Source: Salinarimonas sp052380005 (GTDB taxonomy: Bacteria > Pseudomonadota > Alphaproteobacteria > Rhizobiales > Beijerinckiaceae). From it: 64,000 nucleotides of DNA. Under the pieces are notes generated by a model. The model worked only from the letters and a program-made list of their open reading frames with translations. It searched no databases and had not been told where the DNA came from. A program made the position numbers and the translations under genes. The stretch is taken from assembly GCA_052380005.1 (NCBI GenBank), contig JBQTCJ010000018.1. One strand, given 5' to 3'. This document shows positions 1-10,696 of this stretch, piece by piece; the first letter of the stretch is position 1; each line of letters begins with the position of its first letter.

Positions 1-13
1 GGTCCCGCGGCGC

Positions 14-430
14 TCAGTGCCGCTCGTGCAGGCACTGCTCGTGGTCGGCCAGGACCTCGATGATGCGGCACTGCGCCACTGTGCCGTTGTCGCAGGCGAG
101 CATGCCGCGCAGCTCGTCGCGCAGTGCCGCGAGCCGCGCGATCCGGTCCTCGACGTCGGCGAGGTGGGCGCGGGTAATGGCGTGCGCCTCGCCGCAGGCG
201 CGCCCGGGGTCCGCTGCCATGGCGATGAGCGAGCGGATCGCCTCGATCTCGAAGCCGAGATCGCGGGCGTGGCGCACGAAGCCGAGCCGCGCGAGATGCG
301 CCGCGCCGTAGCGCCGCTGCCCGCCCTCGCTGCGCGCTGGCGCGGGTAGAAGGCCGATGCTCTCGTAGTAGCGGATCGTCGGCACCTTCACACCGGTGCG
401 GCGGGACAGATCCCCGATGGACAGGACCAT
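14..430 (-). CDS. MerR-family heavy-metal-responsive regulator (ZntR/CadR/PbrR-like)
   Basis: 138-residue MerR-type activator. The N-terminal winged helix-turn-helix (residues 3-70) carries the family sequence TIRYYESIGLL (18-28). A long dimerisation helix (about 80-112) is followed by a metal-binding loop. Cysteines at 79, 113, 121 and 133 match the spacing of the metal ligands in the ZntR/CadR/PbrR group, so Zn, Cd or Pb is the probable inducer; which one cannot be told from sequence. It is divergent from the P-type ATPase at 511. The 80-bp gap holds a MerR-type operator, so it probably activates the ATPase when metal is bound. Complete, with ATG at 430. Confidence 0.93.
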   Translation of the reverse strand: MVLSIGDLSRRTGVKVPTIRYYESIGLLPAPARSEGGQRRYGAAHLARLGFVRHARDLGFEIEAIRSLIAMAADPGRACGEAHAITRAHLADVEDRIARLAALRDELRGMLACDNGTVAQCRIIEVLADHEQCLHERH

Positions 431-443
431 GCTCGTGACCCCC

Positions 444-474
444 TTGAAGCTCTAGCGGCTAGAGGAATTATCCT
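444..474 (+). promoter_or_regulatory. MerR-type operator/promoter of the metal ATPase
   Basis: A -35 like TTGAAG (444-449) and a -10 like TATCCT (469-474) are separated by 19 bp, the elongated spacer typical of MerR-activated promoters. A perfect 15-bp dyad CTCTAGCGGCTAGAG (450-464) lies inside the spacer, where MerR proteins bind and untwist the promoter. It reads toward the ATPase, and the regulator begins 14 bp away on the other strand, so autoregulation from the same site is likely. Confidence 0.85.
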
Positions 475-510
475 GCCTGGCGAATCGGATCAACCGGGCG
501 GACCACCACG

Positions 511-2625
<2,115 letters not shown>

Positions 2626-2649
2626 TCCTCGTCACCGCCCCGAAATCCC

Positions 2650-3648
2650 TCACAGCATCGACGGCAGCACCCGGTCCGGCGGGCGGTGGCCGTCCATGAA
2701 GGTGCGGATGTTGACGATGACCTTCTCGCCCATGTCGACGCGGCCCTCGTGGGTGGCCGAGCCCATGTGCGGCAGGAGCACCACCTTGCCCTGGCGGGCG
2801 AGCTTGATCAGGCGCGGGTTCACCGCGGGCTCGTGCTCGAACACGTCGAGGCCGGCGCCGGCGATCGCGCCCTGCTCGATCAGGCGGGCCATGGCGTTCT
2901 CGTCGATGATCTCGCCGCGGGCGGTGTTGACCACGATCGCCTCGGGGCGCAGCAGCCGCAGGTGGCGCGCCGAGAGGAGGTGGTAGGTCGCCGGCGTGTG
3001 CGGGCAGTTGACCGAGACCACGTCCATGCGCGCCAGCATCTGGTCGAGGCTGTCCCACCAGGTCGCCTCGAGCTCCTCCTCGAGCGCGGCGGGGACGCGG
3101 CGGCGGTTGTGGTAGTGGATGGACAGGCCGAACGCCTTGGCGCGCCGCGCCAGCGCGGTGCCGATGCGGCCCATGCCGATGATGCCGAGCCGCTTGCCGG
3201 TGATGCGGTGCCCGAGCATCCAGGTGGGCGACCAGCCCTCGAAGCGCTCCTCGGGGATGACGCGCGCGCCCTCCGCCACCCGGCGCGCCACCGCCAGGAT
3301 GAGCGCCATCGTCATGTCGGCGGTGTCCTCGGTGAGGACGCCCGGCGTGTTCGTCACGGTGATGCCGCGCGAGAGCGCCGCGCCGACGTCGATGTTGTCG
3401 ACGCCGTTGCCGAAATTGGCGACGAGCTTGAGCCGCTCGCCGGCCTGGGCGAGGACCGCGGCGTCGATCTCGTCGGTGATCGTGGGCACGAGCACGTCCG
3501 CCTCGCGCACGGCGGCGACGAGCTCGGCCTGGGAGAGCGGGGCGTCCGTCACGTTGAGCCGCGTGTCGAAGAGCTCGCGCATGCGCGTCTCGACGACGTC
3601 GGGCAGCTTGCGGGTGACGACGACGAGTGGCTTCTTGCGCGCGGGCAT
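2650..3648 (-). CDS. D-isomer-specific 2-hydroxyacid dehydrogenase (glyoxylate/hydroxypyruvate reductase-like)
   Basis: 332-residue cytosolic NAD(P)-dependent oxidoreductase. It has the split catalytic domain and a central Rossmann fold with GMGRIG, then the family signature VNTARGEIIDE, the catalytic Glu region FEHEP and the catalytic His in LLPHMGSAT. VANFGNGVDNID is typical of the glyoxylate/hydroxypyruvate reductase group. The substrate cannot be fixed from sequence. It converges on the metal ATPase (24-bp gap) and is divergent from the SH3 protein gene. A second, more diverged paralogue lies at 15535-16500. Confidence 0.88.
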   Translation of the reverse strand: MPARKKPLVVVTRKLPDVVETRMRELFDTRLNVTDAPLSQAELVAAVREADVLVPTITDEIDAAVLAQAGERLKLVANFGNGVDNIDVGAALSRGITVTNTPGVLTEDTADMTMALILAVARRVAEGARVIPEERFEGWSPTWMLGHRITGKRLGIIGMGRIGTALARRAKAFGLSIHYHNRRRVPAALEEELEATWWDSLDQMLARMDVVSVNCPHTPATYHLLSARHLRLLRPEAIVVNTARGEIIDENAMARLIEQGAIAGAGLDVFEHEPAVNPRLIKLARQGKVVLLPHMGSATHEGRVDMGEKVIVNIRTFMDGHRPPDRVLPSML

Positions 3649-3675
3649 CGCTGTCCTCGATTTCGGGCCGAACCG

Positions 3676-3690
3676 TTCACCGGGTCTTAA
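3676..3690. promoter_or_regulatory. Candidate CtrA-like box (TTCA-N7-TTAA)
   Basis: TTCA at 3676-3679 and TTAA at 3687-3690 are separated by 7 bases, one mismatch from the alphaproteobacterial CtrA consensus TTAA-N7-TTAA. The site lies between the divergent hydroxyacid dehydrogenase and SH3-domain genes. A single one-mismatch site can occur by chance, so the call is tentative. Confidence 0.3.
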
Positions 3691-3741
3691 CCGGAAGCCG
3701 GCGATTTGACTCGACGGGCGCGTGCGAGACGCGCCCCGGAA

Positions 3742-3758
3742 GCCTCTGTACCAGAGGC
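3742..3758. repeat. Short inverted repeat upstream of the SH3-domain gene
   Basis: GCCTCT (3742-3747) and AGAGGC (3753-3758) form a perfect 6-bp inverted repeat around GTACC. It lies 33-50 bp upstream of the proposed TTG start of the SH3 protein. It could be an operator or a small mRNA hairpin; no further evidence separates these. Confidence 0.35.
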
Positions 3759-3791
3759 GTGCGCAAACACAATCCGACGGGAGTTGGACCC

Positions 3792-4334
3792 TTGTCCACG
3801 CGTATCGTCGTCCCCGCCGCCGCGGCGCTCGCCGCCGCCCTCGTCGTCGCTCCGGTTTCCGCCCCCGCCCAGACCACGATCGGACCCGAGACCCGGCTGC
3901 CGCTGCCGCGCTATGTCTCGTTGAAGACGGACAAGGTCAACCTGCGCGCGGGGCCGTCGAAGGACCACGTCACCCGCTGGGTGTTCGAGCGGGCGGGTCT
4001 TCCCGTCGAGATCATCGCCGAGTTCGACAATTGGCGGCGCATCCGCGATTCGGACGGGGAGGACGGCTGGGTCTGGCACTCGCTGCTCTCCGGCAGGCGC
4101 ACGGCCCTCGTCGCGCCCTGGGAGCGCGGCGGCGACCCGCTCGACCTGCGCGCCCGCGAGAGCGAGGAGGCCGCTGTCCTGGCCCGGCTCGAGCCGGGCG
4201 TCGTGGTCGGCGTCGAGCTGTGCTCCGGAGACTGGTGCCGCGTCGTGGCGGACGGGCCCGGCCGCTCCGAGATCCCGGGCTATCTCCGCCAGGAGATGCT
4301 CTGGGGGGTCTACCCGGGCGAGCGGGTGGACTGA
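3792..4334 (+). CDS. Secreted bacterial SH3-domain protein (SH3_4/DUF1058 type)
   Basis: About 180 residues. I chose the TTG start at 3792 because GGGAG lies about 8 bases upstream and the product opens with a typical signal peptide (basic start, Ala/Val-rich core, cleavage near APAQ). An in-frame GTG at 3759 is possible but would place charged residues before the signal; the longer reading frame back to 3627 overlaps the divergent gene. The mature part has two SH3-like repeats: VNLRAGPS through DGWVW, then a second half beginning LDLRARES. Such proteins are exported and thought to bind cell-wall or envelope ligands. Exact role unknown. Confidence 0.78.
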   Translation: MSTRIVVPAAAALAAALVVAPVSAPAQTTIGPETRLPLPRYVSLKTDKVNLRAGPSKDHVTRWVFERAGLPVEIIAEFDNWRRIRDSDGEDGWVWHSLLSGRRTALVAPWERGGDPLDLRARESEEAAVLARLEPGVVVGVELCSGDWCRVVADGPGRSEIPGYLRQEMLWGVYPGERVD

Positions 4335-4397
4335 CAGGCCCGGTTCGGCAGACGTCGAGCCGCGGGACCCCGCCCCTGGCTCGCTCCGCTCGCCGTC

Positions 4398-4416
4398 CCC
4401 GCCCCGATGGGGCGGG
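4398..4416. terminator. Hairpin between convergent genes (candidate bidirectional terminator)
   Basis: CCCGCCCC (4398-4405) and GGGGCGGG (4409-4416) form a perfect 8-bp GC stem with a 3-base loop. It lies between the ends of the SH3-protein gene (4334) and the convergent flbD gene (4423). No T tract follows, so it is an intrinsic-terminator candidate only. Confidence 0.4.
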
Positions 4417-4422
4417 AGCGGG

Positions 4423-5787
4423 TCAGCCGACGCTCATGGGCGCGCGGGCCTGGCCGGGCTCGGGGACGGCGAGGCCGGCGGCGGTATACTCGTTCAGCTT
4501 GTTGCGCAGCGTGCGAATCGAGATGCCGAGGATCTTGGCCGCGTGCGTGCGGTTGCCGAGGCAATGGTCGAGCGTGTCGAGGATCAGGTCCTGCTCGACC
4601 TCCGCCACCGTGCGGCCGACGAGCGCACGGGTCACCGCCTCCGCCGTGCGCGCCGCACGCGTCGCGGCGTCCGGCTCGGCGCCGAGCGCGTCGCCCTCGG
4701 GCGTCATCAGCGCGTCGGGGCCGATCTCCGCGCCGGACGCCAGCAGCACGGCGCGGTGCACCGCGTTCTCGAGCTCGCGTACGTTGCCGCGCCAGGGGTT
4801 CTTGAGGACGACCCGCTTGGCGTCGTGGGAGAGCCCGCGCTCCGGCAGGCCGTTCGCCTGCGCGTACTTGCGGGCGAAGTGCTGGGCGAGCTCGATGATG
4901 TCGCCCGGCCGCTCGCGCAGCGCCGGCAGGCGCAGGTGGACGACGTTGAGGCGGTAGAACAGGTCATCGCGGAAGGTGCCGGCGCGCACGGCGTCCGCCA
5001 TGTTGCGGTTCGAGGTGGCGAGCACGCGGATGTCGACCGGCACGGGCTTTCCGCCGCCGACCCGGTCGATGACCCGCTCCTGGAGCGCGCGCAAGAGCTT
5101 CGCCTGCAGCCGCACGTCCATCTCGGAGATCTCGTCGAGCAGCAGCGTGCCGCCGTTCGCCTCCTCGAACTTGCCGATGCGCCGCGCCACCGCGCCGGTG
5201 AACGCGCCCTTCTCGTGGCCGAACAGCTCGCTCTCGAGCAGCGCGTCGGGGATCGCCGCGCAGTTCACGCACACGAAGGGCTTCGAGCGCCGTCCCGAGC
5301 GCTGGTGCAGGTGGCGCGCGAGCACCTCCTTGCCGGTGCCGCTCTCGCCGGTGATCAGCACCGAGGCGTCCGAGCGCGCCACCTGCTCGGCCATCTTGAC
5401 GACCTTCTCCATGGCGGGATCGCGCCATACGAAGGCCGCCTGGTCGGCGGCGACCGCCTCCAGGATCGCCGCGATCATGTCGGCGTCGGGCGGCAGCGGG
5501 ATGTACTCCTTCGCGCCGGCGCGGATCGCGTCCACCGCGCCGCGGGTGTCCGCCCCCGCGCCGCAGGCGACGACGGGGGTGCGGATGCGCTCGGCCTCGA
5601 GCGCGCCGACGAGATCGGCCACCGAGAGCGCGACGTCGACCATGATCAGGTCGGCGCCCCTGGCGCGCAGCACCGCGAGCCCCTGGTCGAGGTCGTCCGC
5701 CTGAACGACGGCGGCGCCGCGGCTCATGGCGATCCGAGAGGCGGTGGTCAGCTCGCCGTCCAGGCGTCCGATGATGAGAAGGCGCAT
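4423..5787 (-). CDS. flbD: FlbD-type sigma-54-dependent flagellar transcriptional regulator
   Basis: 454 residues from the ATG at 5787, which has AGGAG 7 bases upstream; the reading frame continues further upstream but runs through fliN. Domains: an N-terminal receiver-like fold (1-110) that keeps an Asp (LIMVDVAL) but lacks the paired acidic residues and the conserved Lys (IPLPP replaces the usual KP), as known for FlbD. A sigma-54 AAA+ domain follows, with Walker A GESGTGKE, the sigma-54 contact GAFTGA and Walker B GGTLLLDE. A C-terminal Fis-like helix-turn-helix (THAAKILGISIRTLRNKL) ends the protein. In Caulobacter FlbD switches on late flagellar genes under FliX control. It is the last gene of the fliF operon here. 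Confidence 0.92.
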   Translation of the reverse strand: MRLLIIGRLDGELTTASRIAMSRGAAVVQADDLDQGLAVLRARGADLIMVDVALSVADLVGALEAERIRTPVVACGAGADTRGAVDAIRAGAKEYIPLPPDADMIAAILEAVAADQAAFVWRDPAMEKVVKMAEQVARSDASVLITGESGTGKEVLARHLHQRSGRRSKPFVCVNCAAIPDALLESELFGHEKGAFTGAVARRIGKFEEANGGTLLLDEISEMDVRLQAKLLRALQERVIDRVGGGKPVPVDIRVLATSNRNMADAVRAGTFRDDLFYRLNVVHLRLPALRERPGDIIELAQHFARKYAQANGLPERGLSHDAKRVVLKNPWRGNVRELENAVHRAVLLASGAEIGPDALMTPEGDALGAEPDAATRAARTAEAVTRALVGRTVAEVEQDLILDTLDHCLGNRTHAAKILGISIRTLRNKLNEYTAAGLAVPEPGQARAPMSVG

Positions 5788-5798
5788 GATCCGGCTCC

Positions 5799-6152
5799 TT
5801 AATGGTCGCTCTTGATGATCTCGGTCATCGTGATGCCGAGGCGATCCTCGACGAGCACCACCTCGCCGCGGGCGACGAGGCGATTGTTGACGAAGATGTC
5901 CACCGCCTCGCCGACCTTGCGGTCGAGCTCGAGCACGGCGCCCGGCGCGATCTTCAGGAGATCGCCCACGGGCATGCGCGCGCGCCCGAGCACGGCGGAG
6001 ACGGCGACGGGCACGTCGAAGATCTGCTCGAGATCGGCGGCCGTGCGCTGGATCACGGGCCCGTCGCGGGTCGAGTCCGCCGGCAGCGCCGCCTGCGGGT
6101 CGAAGCCGATGTCCTCGTCGTCGAGCTGGGGCAGGGTGAACTCGTCGCTCAT
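5799..6152 (-). CDS. fliN: Flagellar motor switch protein FliN
   Basis: 117 residues. The C-terminal SpoA/FliN domain (about 40-115) contains DVPVAVSAVLGRARMPVGDLL and VFVNN/VARGEV-like blocks (FVNNRLVARGEVVLVEDRLGI). The N-terminus is short and acidic. FliN is part of the cytoplasmic C-ring and docks FliH and CheY. The start at 6152 overlaps the fliH stop as ATGA, implying translational coupling; flbD begins 11 bp downstream. Confidence 0.92.
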   Translation of the reverse strand: MSDEFTLPQLDDEDIGFDPQAALPADSTRDGPVIQRTAADLEQIFDVPVAVSAVLGRARMPVGDLLKIAPGAVLELDRKVGEAVDIFVNNRLVARGEVVLVEDRLGITMTEIIKSDH

Positions 6153-6787
6153 CGCGTCGGGGCTCCGGGTGTGGCGTTGGTCGGGATGTCGTCGTGTGGG
6201 GCGGGGCCGTCCGCACCCGTGAGCTTGCCGGCGATCTCGGCGGCGAGCGCGGCGCCGTCGCGCACCACGCCGCCGTCTGCCCATTCGAAGCGCGCGTCGC
6301 CGCGCGCGATGTCGGCCTCGCCGATGACGACGAGCCGGCCCTCGAAGCCGCGCTCGCGGGCGAGCCCCTTGATCATGCGCTCGACGTCGTCGACGAGGCT
6401 CTCCTCGACGCGCACGACGAGGTGCGGCACGCCGCGCAGGTGCGCGAAGGCCTCGCGCGCCGCCTCCATGATCGTGTCGAGCGGAAAGCGGTCGAGGGCC
6501 GCGCCGGCGAGCGTGCGCGCCAGGGTCTCGGCGAAGGCGATGGCCTCCGTCTCGAGCGCCCGCCCGCGGGCGTCGGCGTCGGCGAGGAGCGCGCGGGAGG
6601 CCTCGGCGATGCGCGCGAGCGTCTCGCGCTGGGTCGCGTCGGCCTCCGCCTGCGCCGCCGCGCGGCCCTCGGCGAGGCCGCGGGCGTGGCCGCGCGCCTC
6701 CGCCTGCGCGAGCGCCGCCTCGGCTTTCGGCGAGGGGGTGCCCTTGGGGCGGGAGAAGTCGCGGTCGAAGACGAAGCTGCCGCTCAT
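6149..6787 (-). CDS. fliH: Flagellar assembly protein FliH (FlbE-like)
   Basis: 212 residues. The N-terminal half is Ala/Glu-rich and strongly helical (about 20-110), as in FliH/FlbE, which regulates the FliI export ATPase and tethers it to FliN. The C-terminal half has the FliH/HrpE fold with LVVRVEESLVDDVERM and VVIGEADIARGDARFEWADGG. It begins 1 bp after the fliF stop and overlaps fliN by 4 bp, so the order is fliF-fliH-fliN-flbD. Sequence conservation in FliH is low; position and fold support the call. Confidence 0.85.
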   Translation of the reverse strand: MSGSFVFDRDFSRPKGTPSPKAEAALAQAEARGHARGLAEGRAAAQAEADATQRETLARIAEASRALLADADARGRALETEAIAFAETLARTLAGAALDRFPLDTIMEAAREAFAHLRGVPHLVVRVEESLVDDVERMIKGLARERGFEGRLVVIGEADIARGDARFEWADGGVVRDGAALAAEIAGKLTGADGPAPHDDIPTNATPGAPTR

Positions 6788-6788
6788 C

Positions 6789-8432
6789 TCAGCCTCTCTC
6801 GTGGATCCACTGGCGCATCACCGACACGGTTTCGGTCGGGCTCTGCTTGACGAGGTCGGCGACGCGCTCGAGCGATTCCTGCTGCACCTGCCCGTTCACC
6901 TTGGCCATCTCGATCATCTGCGAGGTCGCGTCCGACCGCGCCGGAAGCGCCGCCTTGCCGCCGCCGCCGCCACCCCCTTCGCCGCCGGCGATCGCCGCCA
7001 CGTCGCCCCCGCCGGCGCCGGCGGTCACCAGGACGGGGGAGGCGGTGAACGCCCGCAGCATCGGCCGCAGAACGGTGAAGACGACGACGAGGGTGAGCAG
7101 GAAGAGCACGGCGAGCTCGATGGCGCGCAGCACGTCCTCGCGGGTCGGGTTGAGAAGGCTCTCGACGAGGGTCGGTTCCTCGGGCAGGAGCTCCGGCTGC
7201 GGCCCCTCGGCGAAGCGCAGGTTGACCACCTCGATCTGATCACCGCGATCGGCGTCGAATCCGATCGCCGTGCGCACCAGCGCCTCGATGCGCTGCAGCT
7301 CCTCTGCGGTGCGCGGCTCGTAGGCGACGGTGCCGTCCGGCCCGGTCGCGTAGGCGCCGTCGACGAGGACGGCGACGGAGAGCCGCGAGAGCCGCGGGCC
7401 CTCCAGCATCTCGACGCGGGTCGAGCGGGAGATCTCGTAGTTGATCGTCTCTTCGGTCGTCTCCTGCTGGTCGCGCATGCCGGCGCCCGCCTGGTCGCCG
7501 CCCGCGCCCGGCAGCTCGTTGCCGACGGTCACCCCGGCGTCGCCCTGGGTCGAGACGGCGTTGTCGGTGCGGGTCTGCATGGAACGCGCGACCTGGCCGT
7601 TGGGATCGAAGGTCTCCGAGCGCGCCTCGACGCGATTCGTGTCGAACTCGGCGGCGACCTGGACGCGCGTGCGCCCGCGCCCGACGATGCCCGCCACGAT
7701 GTCCTCGACCTGGGCGCGCAGCCGATTCTCGAAGCCGATGCGGGTCTCGTCCGCGGCGGCGGCGGCCATCGAATCGCCGGCGGTTGCGCCGTCGGCGAGG
7801 AGCCGGCCGCTCTCGTCGACGATGGAGATGCGGTCCGGGCGCAGGCCCTCGACGGCGGTCGCGACCAGGTGGCGCACGGCGCGCACCTGGGCCTGGTCGA
7901 GCTCGCCGCGCACCCGCAGCACGATCGAGGCGCGCGGATCCTCGCGGTCGCGCTCGAACAGGCGGCGCTCGGGAATGGCGAGATGCACCCGCGCCGCCTC
8001 GACCCGCGCGAGCGAGGCGATGGTGCGCGACAGCTCGCCCTCGAGCGCCCGCAGCTGGTTGATGTTCTGCACGAAGCTCGTGGAGGAGAACGAATCACCC
8101 CGGTCGAAGATCTCGTAGCCGACGCCGGTGCCGGCGGGCAGGCCGTCGGACGCGAGCTCCATGCGAAGCCGTGCGAGATCCGCCCGCGCGGCGAGGATCA
8201 CGCCGTCGCCGCGGGTCTCGTAGCGCACGCCGCGGGCCTCGAGCTCGCGCACCACGGCACCGGCGTCCGCCATCGAGAGATCGGCGTAGAGCACGCCCAT
8301 GTCCGGCTGCGACATGCGCATGATCACGAAGGCGAAGAAGCCCACGAGCGCCAGCGTCACCGCGCCCATCACCGCGAGGCGCGCCGGGCCGAGCCGGGTG
8401 AGGATCTCCATCGTCTGGTTCACGCGAAACAC
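6789..8432 (-). CDS. fliF: Flagellar MS-ring protein FliF
   Basis: 547 residues from a GTG start at 8432 with AGGGG just upstream; the next in-frame ATG (8411) lacks a Shine-Dalgarno sequence. Two membrane segments, about 18-42 and 440-465, flank the large periplasmic region containing the secretin/YscJ-like ring-building motif block LYADLSMADAGAVVRELE and VRYETRGDGVIL. The cytoplasmic C-terminal tail (about 505-547) resembles the FliG-binding tail. It is the first gene of the flagellar operon. Unusually, fliG is not next to it. Confidence 0.95.
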   Translation of the reverse strand: MFRVNQTMEILTRLGPARLAVMGAVTLALVGFFAFVIMRMSQPDMGVLYADLSMADAGAVVRELEARGVRYETRGDGVILAARADLARLRMELASDGLPAGTGVGYEIFDRGDSFSSTSFVQNINQLRALEGELSRTIASLARVEAARVHLAIPERRLFERDREDPRASIVLRVRGELDQAQVRAVRHLVATAVEGLRPDRISIVDESGRLLADGATAGDSMAAAAADETRIGFENRLRAQVEDIVAGIVGRGRTRVQVAAEFDTNRVEARSETFDPNGQVARSMQTRTDNAVSTQGDAGVTVGNELPGAGGDQAGAGMRDQQETTEETINYEISRSTRVEMLEGPRLSRLSVAVLVDGAYATGPDGTVAYEPRTAEELQRIEALVRTAIGFDADRGDQIEVVNLRFAEGPQPELLPEEPTLVESLLNPTREDVLRAIELAVLFLLTLVVVFTVLRPMLRAFTASPVLVTAGAGGGDVAAIAGGEGGGGGGGKAALPARSDATSQMIEMAKVNGQVQQESLERVADLVKQSPTETVSVMRQWIHERG

Positions 8433-8503
8433 GCCCCTGGAATTCGTCCACCGGCCGGGCGGCTCGTGCCGGACCCGGTAGGCAGGAATTTCCCAGCGGA
8501 CGG

Positions 8504-8518
8504 TGAACGACTGGTTAA
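8504..8518 (-). promoter_or_regulatory. Candidate CtrA box upstream of fliF
   Basis: On the minus strand TTAA-N7-TTCA (8518 to 8504), one mismatch from TTAA-N7-TTAA, lies about 72-86 bp before the fliF start. In Caulobacter the fliF operon is directly activated by CtrA from upstream boxes, so position and sequence agree. No convincing sigma-54 element was seen here. Tentative. Confidence 0.45.
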
Positions 8519-8622
8519 CGCCGCGCCGATCGTCCCGACGATGCGGGCCGCGCCGATTTGGGCTATCGCCGCGCCGCGATCCGCGCTATGACGCCGTTCC
8601 CCATACGTTCGGCTGCAGGCGC

Positions 8623-9507
8623 ATGGCTCCGCGCAACGTCACGATCGTGGTGCTCTGGATGGCCGGGGCGCTCGTCTCCTTCTCGGCCATCGCGGTTGCC
8701 GTGCGCGAGCTTTCGGGCGCGCTGTCGGTATTCGAGATGCTCGCCTTCCGCAACGCGGCGGGGCTCCTCGGCATCCTCGTCGCGGCGCTGCTCGTGCCCC
8801 GCATGCGCGCGAGCCTCTCCGCCCGGCGGCTGGGGCGGCACGCCCAGCGCAACGTCGTGCACTTCGCCGGCCAGTACGCCTGGACCGTGGGCGTCACGCT
8901 CCTGCCGCTCGCCGTCGTCTTCGCGGTGGAGTTCACGGCCCCCGCGCTCACCGCGCTGCTCGCCGTGCTGCTGCTCGGAGAGCGGCTGACGCGCACGCGG
9001 GCTCTGGCGATCGGGCTCGGCTTCCTCGGGGTTCTCGTGATCGTCCGCCCGGGGGCGGGTGAGGTCGGCTGGCCGGCGCTCCTCGTGCTGTTCGCCGCCT
9101 TCGCCTTCGCGCTCACCGCCATCGCCACGAAGAGCCTCACGCGCACCGAGACGACGGCCTCGATCATGCTCTGGATGAACGCGATGCAATTGCCGCTCAA
9201 CCTCGCCGGCGCGGGCGAGGGCTATCTCGCCAGGCTCGCGGAGGCGCCCGTCCTGCCGCTCGCGGCCCTGGCGATCTGCGGCTTCTCGGCCCATTGGTGC
9301 CTCACCAACGCCTACCGCAACGGAGACGCCATCATGGTCGTGCCGCTCGACTTCCTGCGCATTCCCCTGATCGCCGTCGTGGGCCTCGTGCTCTACGCCG
9401 AGCCGCTCGACCCGTTCGTCTTCGTCGGCGCAGGGATCATCGTCGCGGGGATCCTCGTCAACCTGCGCGCCGAGACGGCGCGCGCGCCGCGGCCGCGGGG
9501 GGCGTGA
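8623..9507 (+). CDS. DMT-superfamily (EamA) permease
   Basis: 294 residues from the ATG at 8623; the longer frame from 8503 would add 40 charged residues unlike a transporter. About ten hydrophobic helices are arranged as two EamA repeats, beginning VTIVVLWMAGALVSFS and again near PALLVLFAAFAFAL. EFTAPALTALLAVLLLGERLT is the usual end of the first repeat. Inner-membrane metabolite exporter of unknown substrate. It ends 1 bp before the helicase gene and is probably co-transcribed with it. Confidence 0.85.
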   Translation: MAPRNVTIVVLWMAGALVSFSAIAVAVRELSGALSVFEMLAFRNAAGLLGILVAALLVPRMRASLSARRLGRHAQRNVVHFAGQYAWTVGVTLLPLAVVFAVEFTAPALTALLAVLLLGERLTRTRALAIGLGFLGVLVIVRPGAGEVGWPALLVLFAAFAFALTAIATKSLTRTETTASIMLWMNAMQLPLNLAGAGEGYLARLAEAPVLPLAALAICGFSAHWCLTNAYRNGDAIMVVPLDFLRIPLIAVVGLVLYAEPLDPFVFVGAGIIVAGILVNLRAETARAPRPRGA

Positions 9508-9508
9508 G

Positions 9509-10600
9509 ATGGCGTGGTCGGGACAGCAGGAGGCGGCGCTCGCCGCCGTCGGCGCCTGGCTGAAGGCGGGCGAGCCGCAGGTGTTCCGCCTGTTCGGCTT
9601 CGCCGGCACGGGCAAGACCACGCTCGCGCGCCACCTCGCCGAGGGGATCGACGGTGAGGTCGCCTTCGGCGCCTTCACCGGCAAGGCGGCGTCCGTGATG
9701 CGCGCCAAGGGCTGCACGGACGCCTCCACCATCCACGCCATGATCTACCGCTCACGCGGGGACGAGGAGGAGGGGCCCTCCTTCACGCTCAACCGCTCGG
9801 GGCCCGCCGCCAAGGCGGATCTCATCGTCATCGACGAATGCTCGATGGTGGACGAGGAGCTCGGCCGCGACCTCCTCACCTTCGGCAAGCCGGTGCTGGT
9901 GCTCGGTGACCCGGCACAGCTGCCGCCGGTGAAGGGCGGGGGCTTCTTCACCGACGCCGAGCCCGACGTCATGCTCACCGAAGTCCACCGCCAGGCGGCG
10001 GACAACCCGATCGTCCACCTGTCGATGCTGATCCGCGAGGGCGGGCGGCTCGACTACGGCACCTGGGGCGAGAGCCGCGTGATCCACCGCCGCGACGTCG
10101 ACGCCGGGATGGTGCAGGCGGCGAACCAGGTGCTGGTCGGCATGAACAAGACGCGGCGCCTCTACAACGGGCGGATCCGAGAGCTCAAGGGCCTGCGCGA
10201 CCCCTATCCCGCGGCGGACGAGAAGCTCGTGTGCCTGCGCAACGACAAGAGCAAGGGCCTCCTCAACGGCGGGCTGTGGACCGTGACGGAGGCGAAGCAT
10301 TGGCCCAACCGCGGCCTCGTCGCCATGCGCGTCGCCGCCGAGGAGAACCCGCGCCAGACGGTCAAGGTCGAGGTCCCCACCGCCTTCTTCGAGGGCGGCG
10401 ACGAGGATCTGCCCTACGCCTTGCGCCGGCAGCACGACGAGCTCACATACGGCTACGCGCTCACCGTCCACAAGGCGCAGGGCTCGCAGTGGGACGACGT
10501 GGTGCTGTTCGACGAGAGCTTCGCCTTCCGTGAGCACCGCGCGCGCTGGCTCTACACGGGGCTGACCCGGGCGGCGGAGCGCATCGTCGTGGTGCGTTGA
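9509..10600 (+). CDS. Small SF1B DNA helicase (Dda/RecD-like)
   Basis: 363 residues. Motif I (Walker A) GFAGTGKTTLA, motif Ia FTGKAAS, motif II VIDECSMVD, motif III LVLGDPAQLPPV, motif V-VI YALTVHKAQGSQWDDV and LYTGLTRAAERIVVV. All core motifs of the RecD/Dda 5'-3' helicase group are present. It lacks the long N-terminal region of RecD2, so it is closer in size to phage Dda. It probably acts in replication or repair. No RecB/RecC genes are near. Confidence 0.85.
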   Translation: MAWSGQQEAALAAVGAWLKAGEPQVFRLFGFAGTGKTTLARHLAEGIDGEVAFGAFTGKAASVMRAKGCTDASTIHAMIYRSRGDEEEGPSFTLNRSGPAAKADLIVIDECSMVDEELGRDLLTFGKPVLVLGDPAQLPPVKGGGFFTDAEPDVMLTEVHRQAADNPIVHLSMLIREGGRLDYGTWGESRVIHRRDVDAGMVQAANQVLVGMNKTRRLYNGRIRELKGLRDPYPAADEKLVCLRNDKSKGLLNGGLWTVTEAKHWPNRGLVAMRVAAEENPRQTVKVEVPTAFFEGGDEDLPYALRRQHDELTYGYALTVHKAQGSQWDDVVLFDESFAFREHRARWLYTGLTRAAERIVVVR

Positions 10601-10696
10601 CGCCCGCCGCGATCGGGCGCTTGCCCGGACCCGCCGCCGCTGCTACTCGGCAGCGACGACAGCCGCCGCGGCGAGAGCGGCCGAGGAAACGACCGA

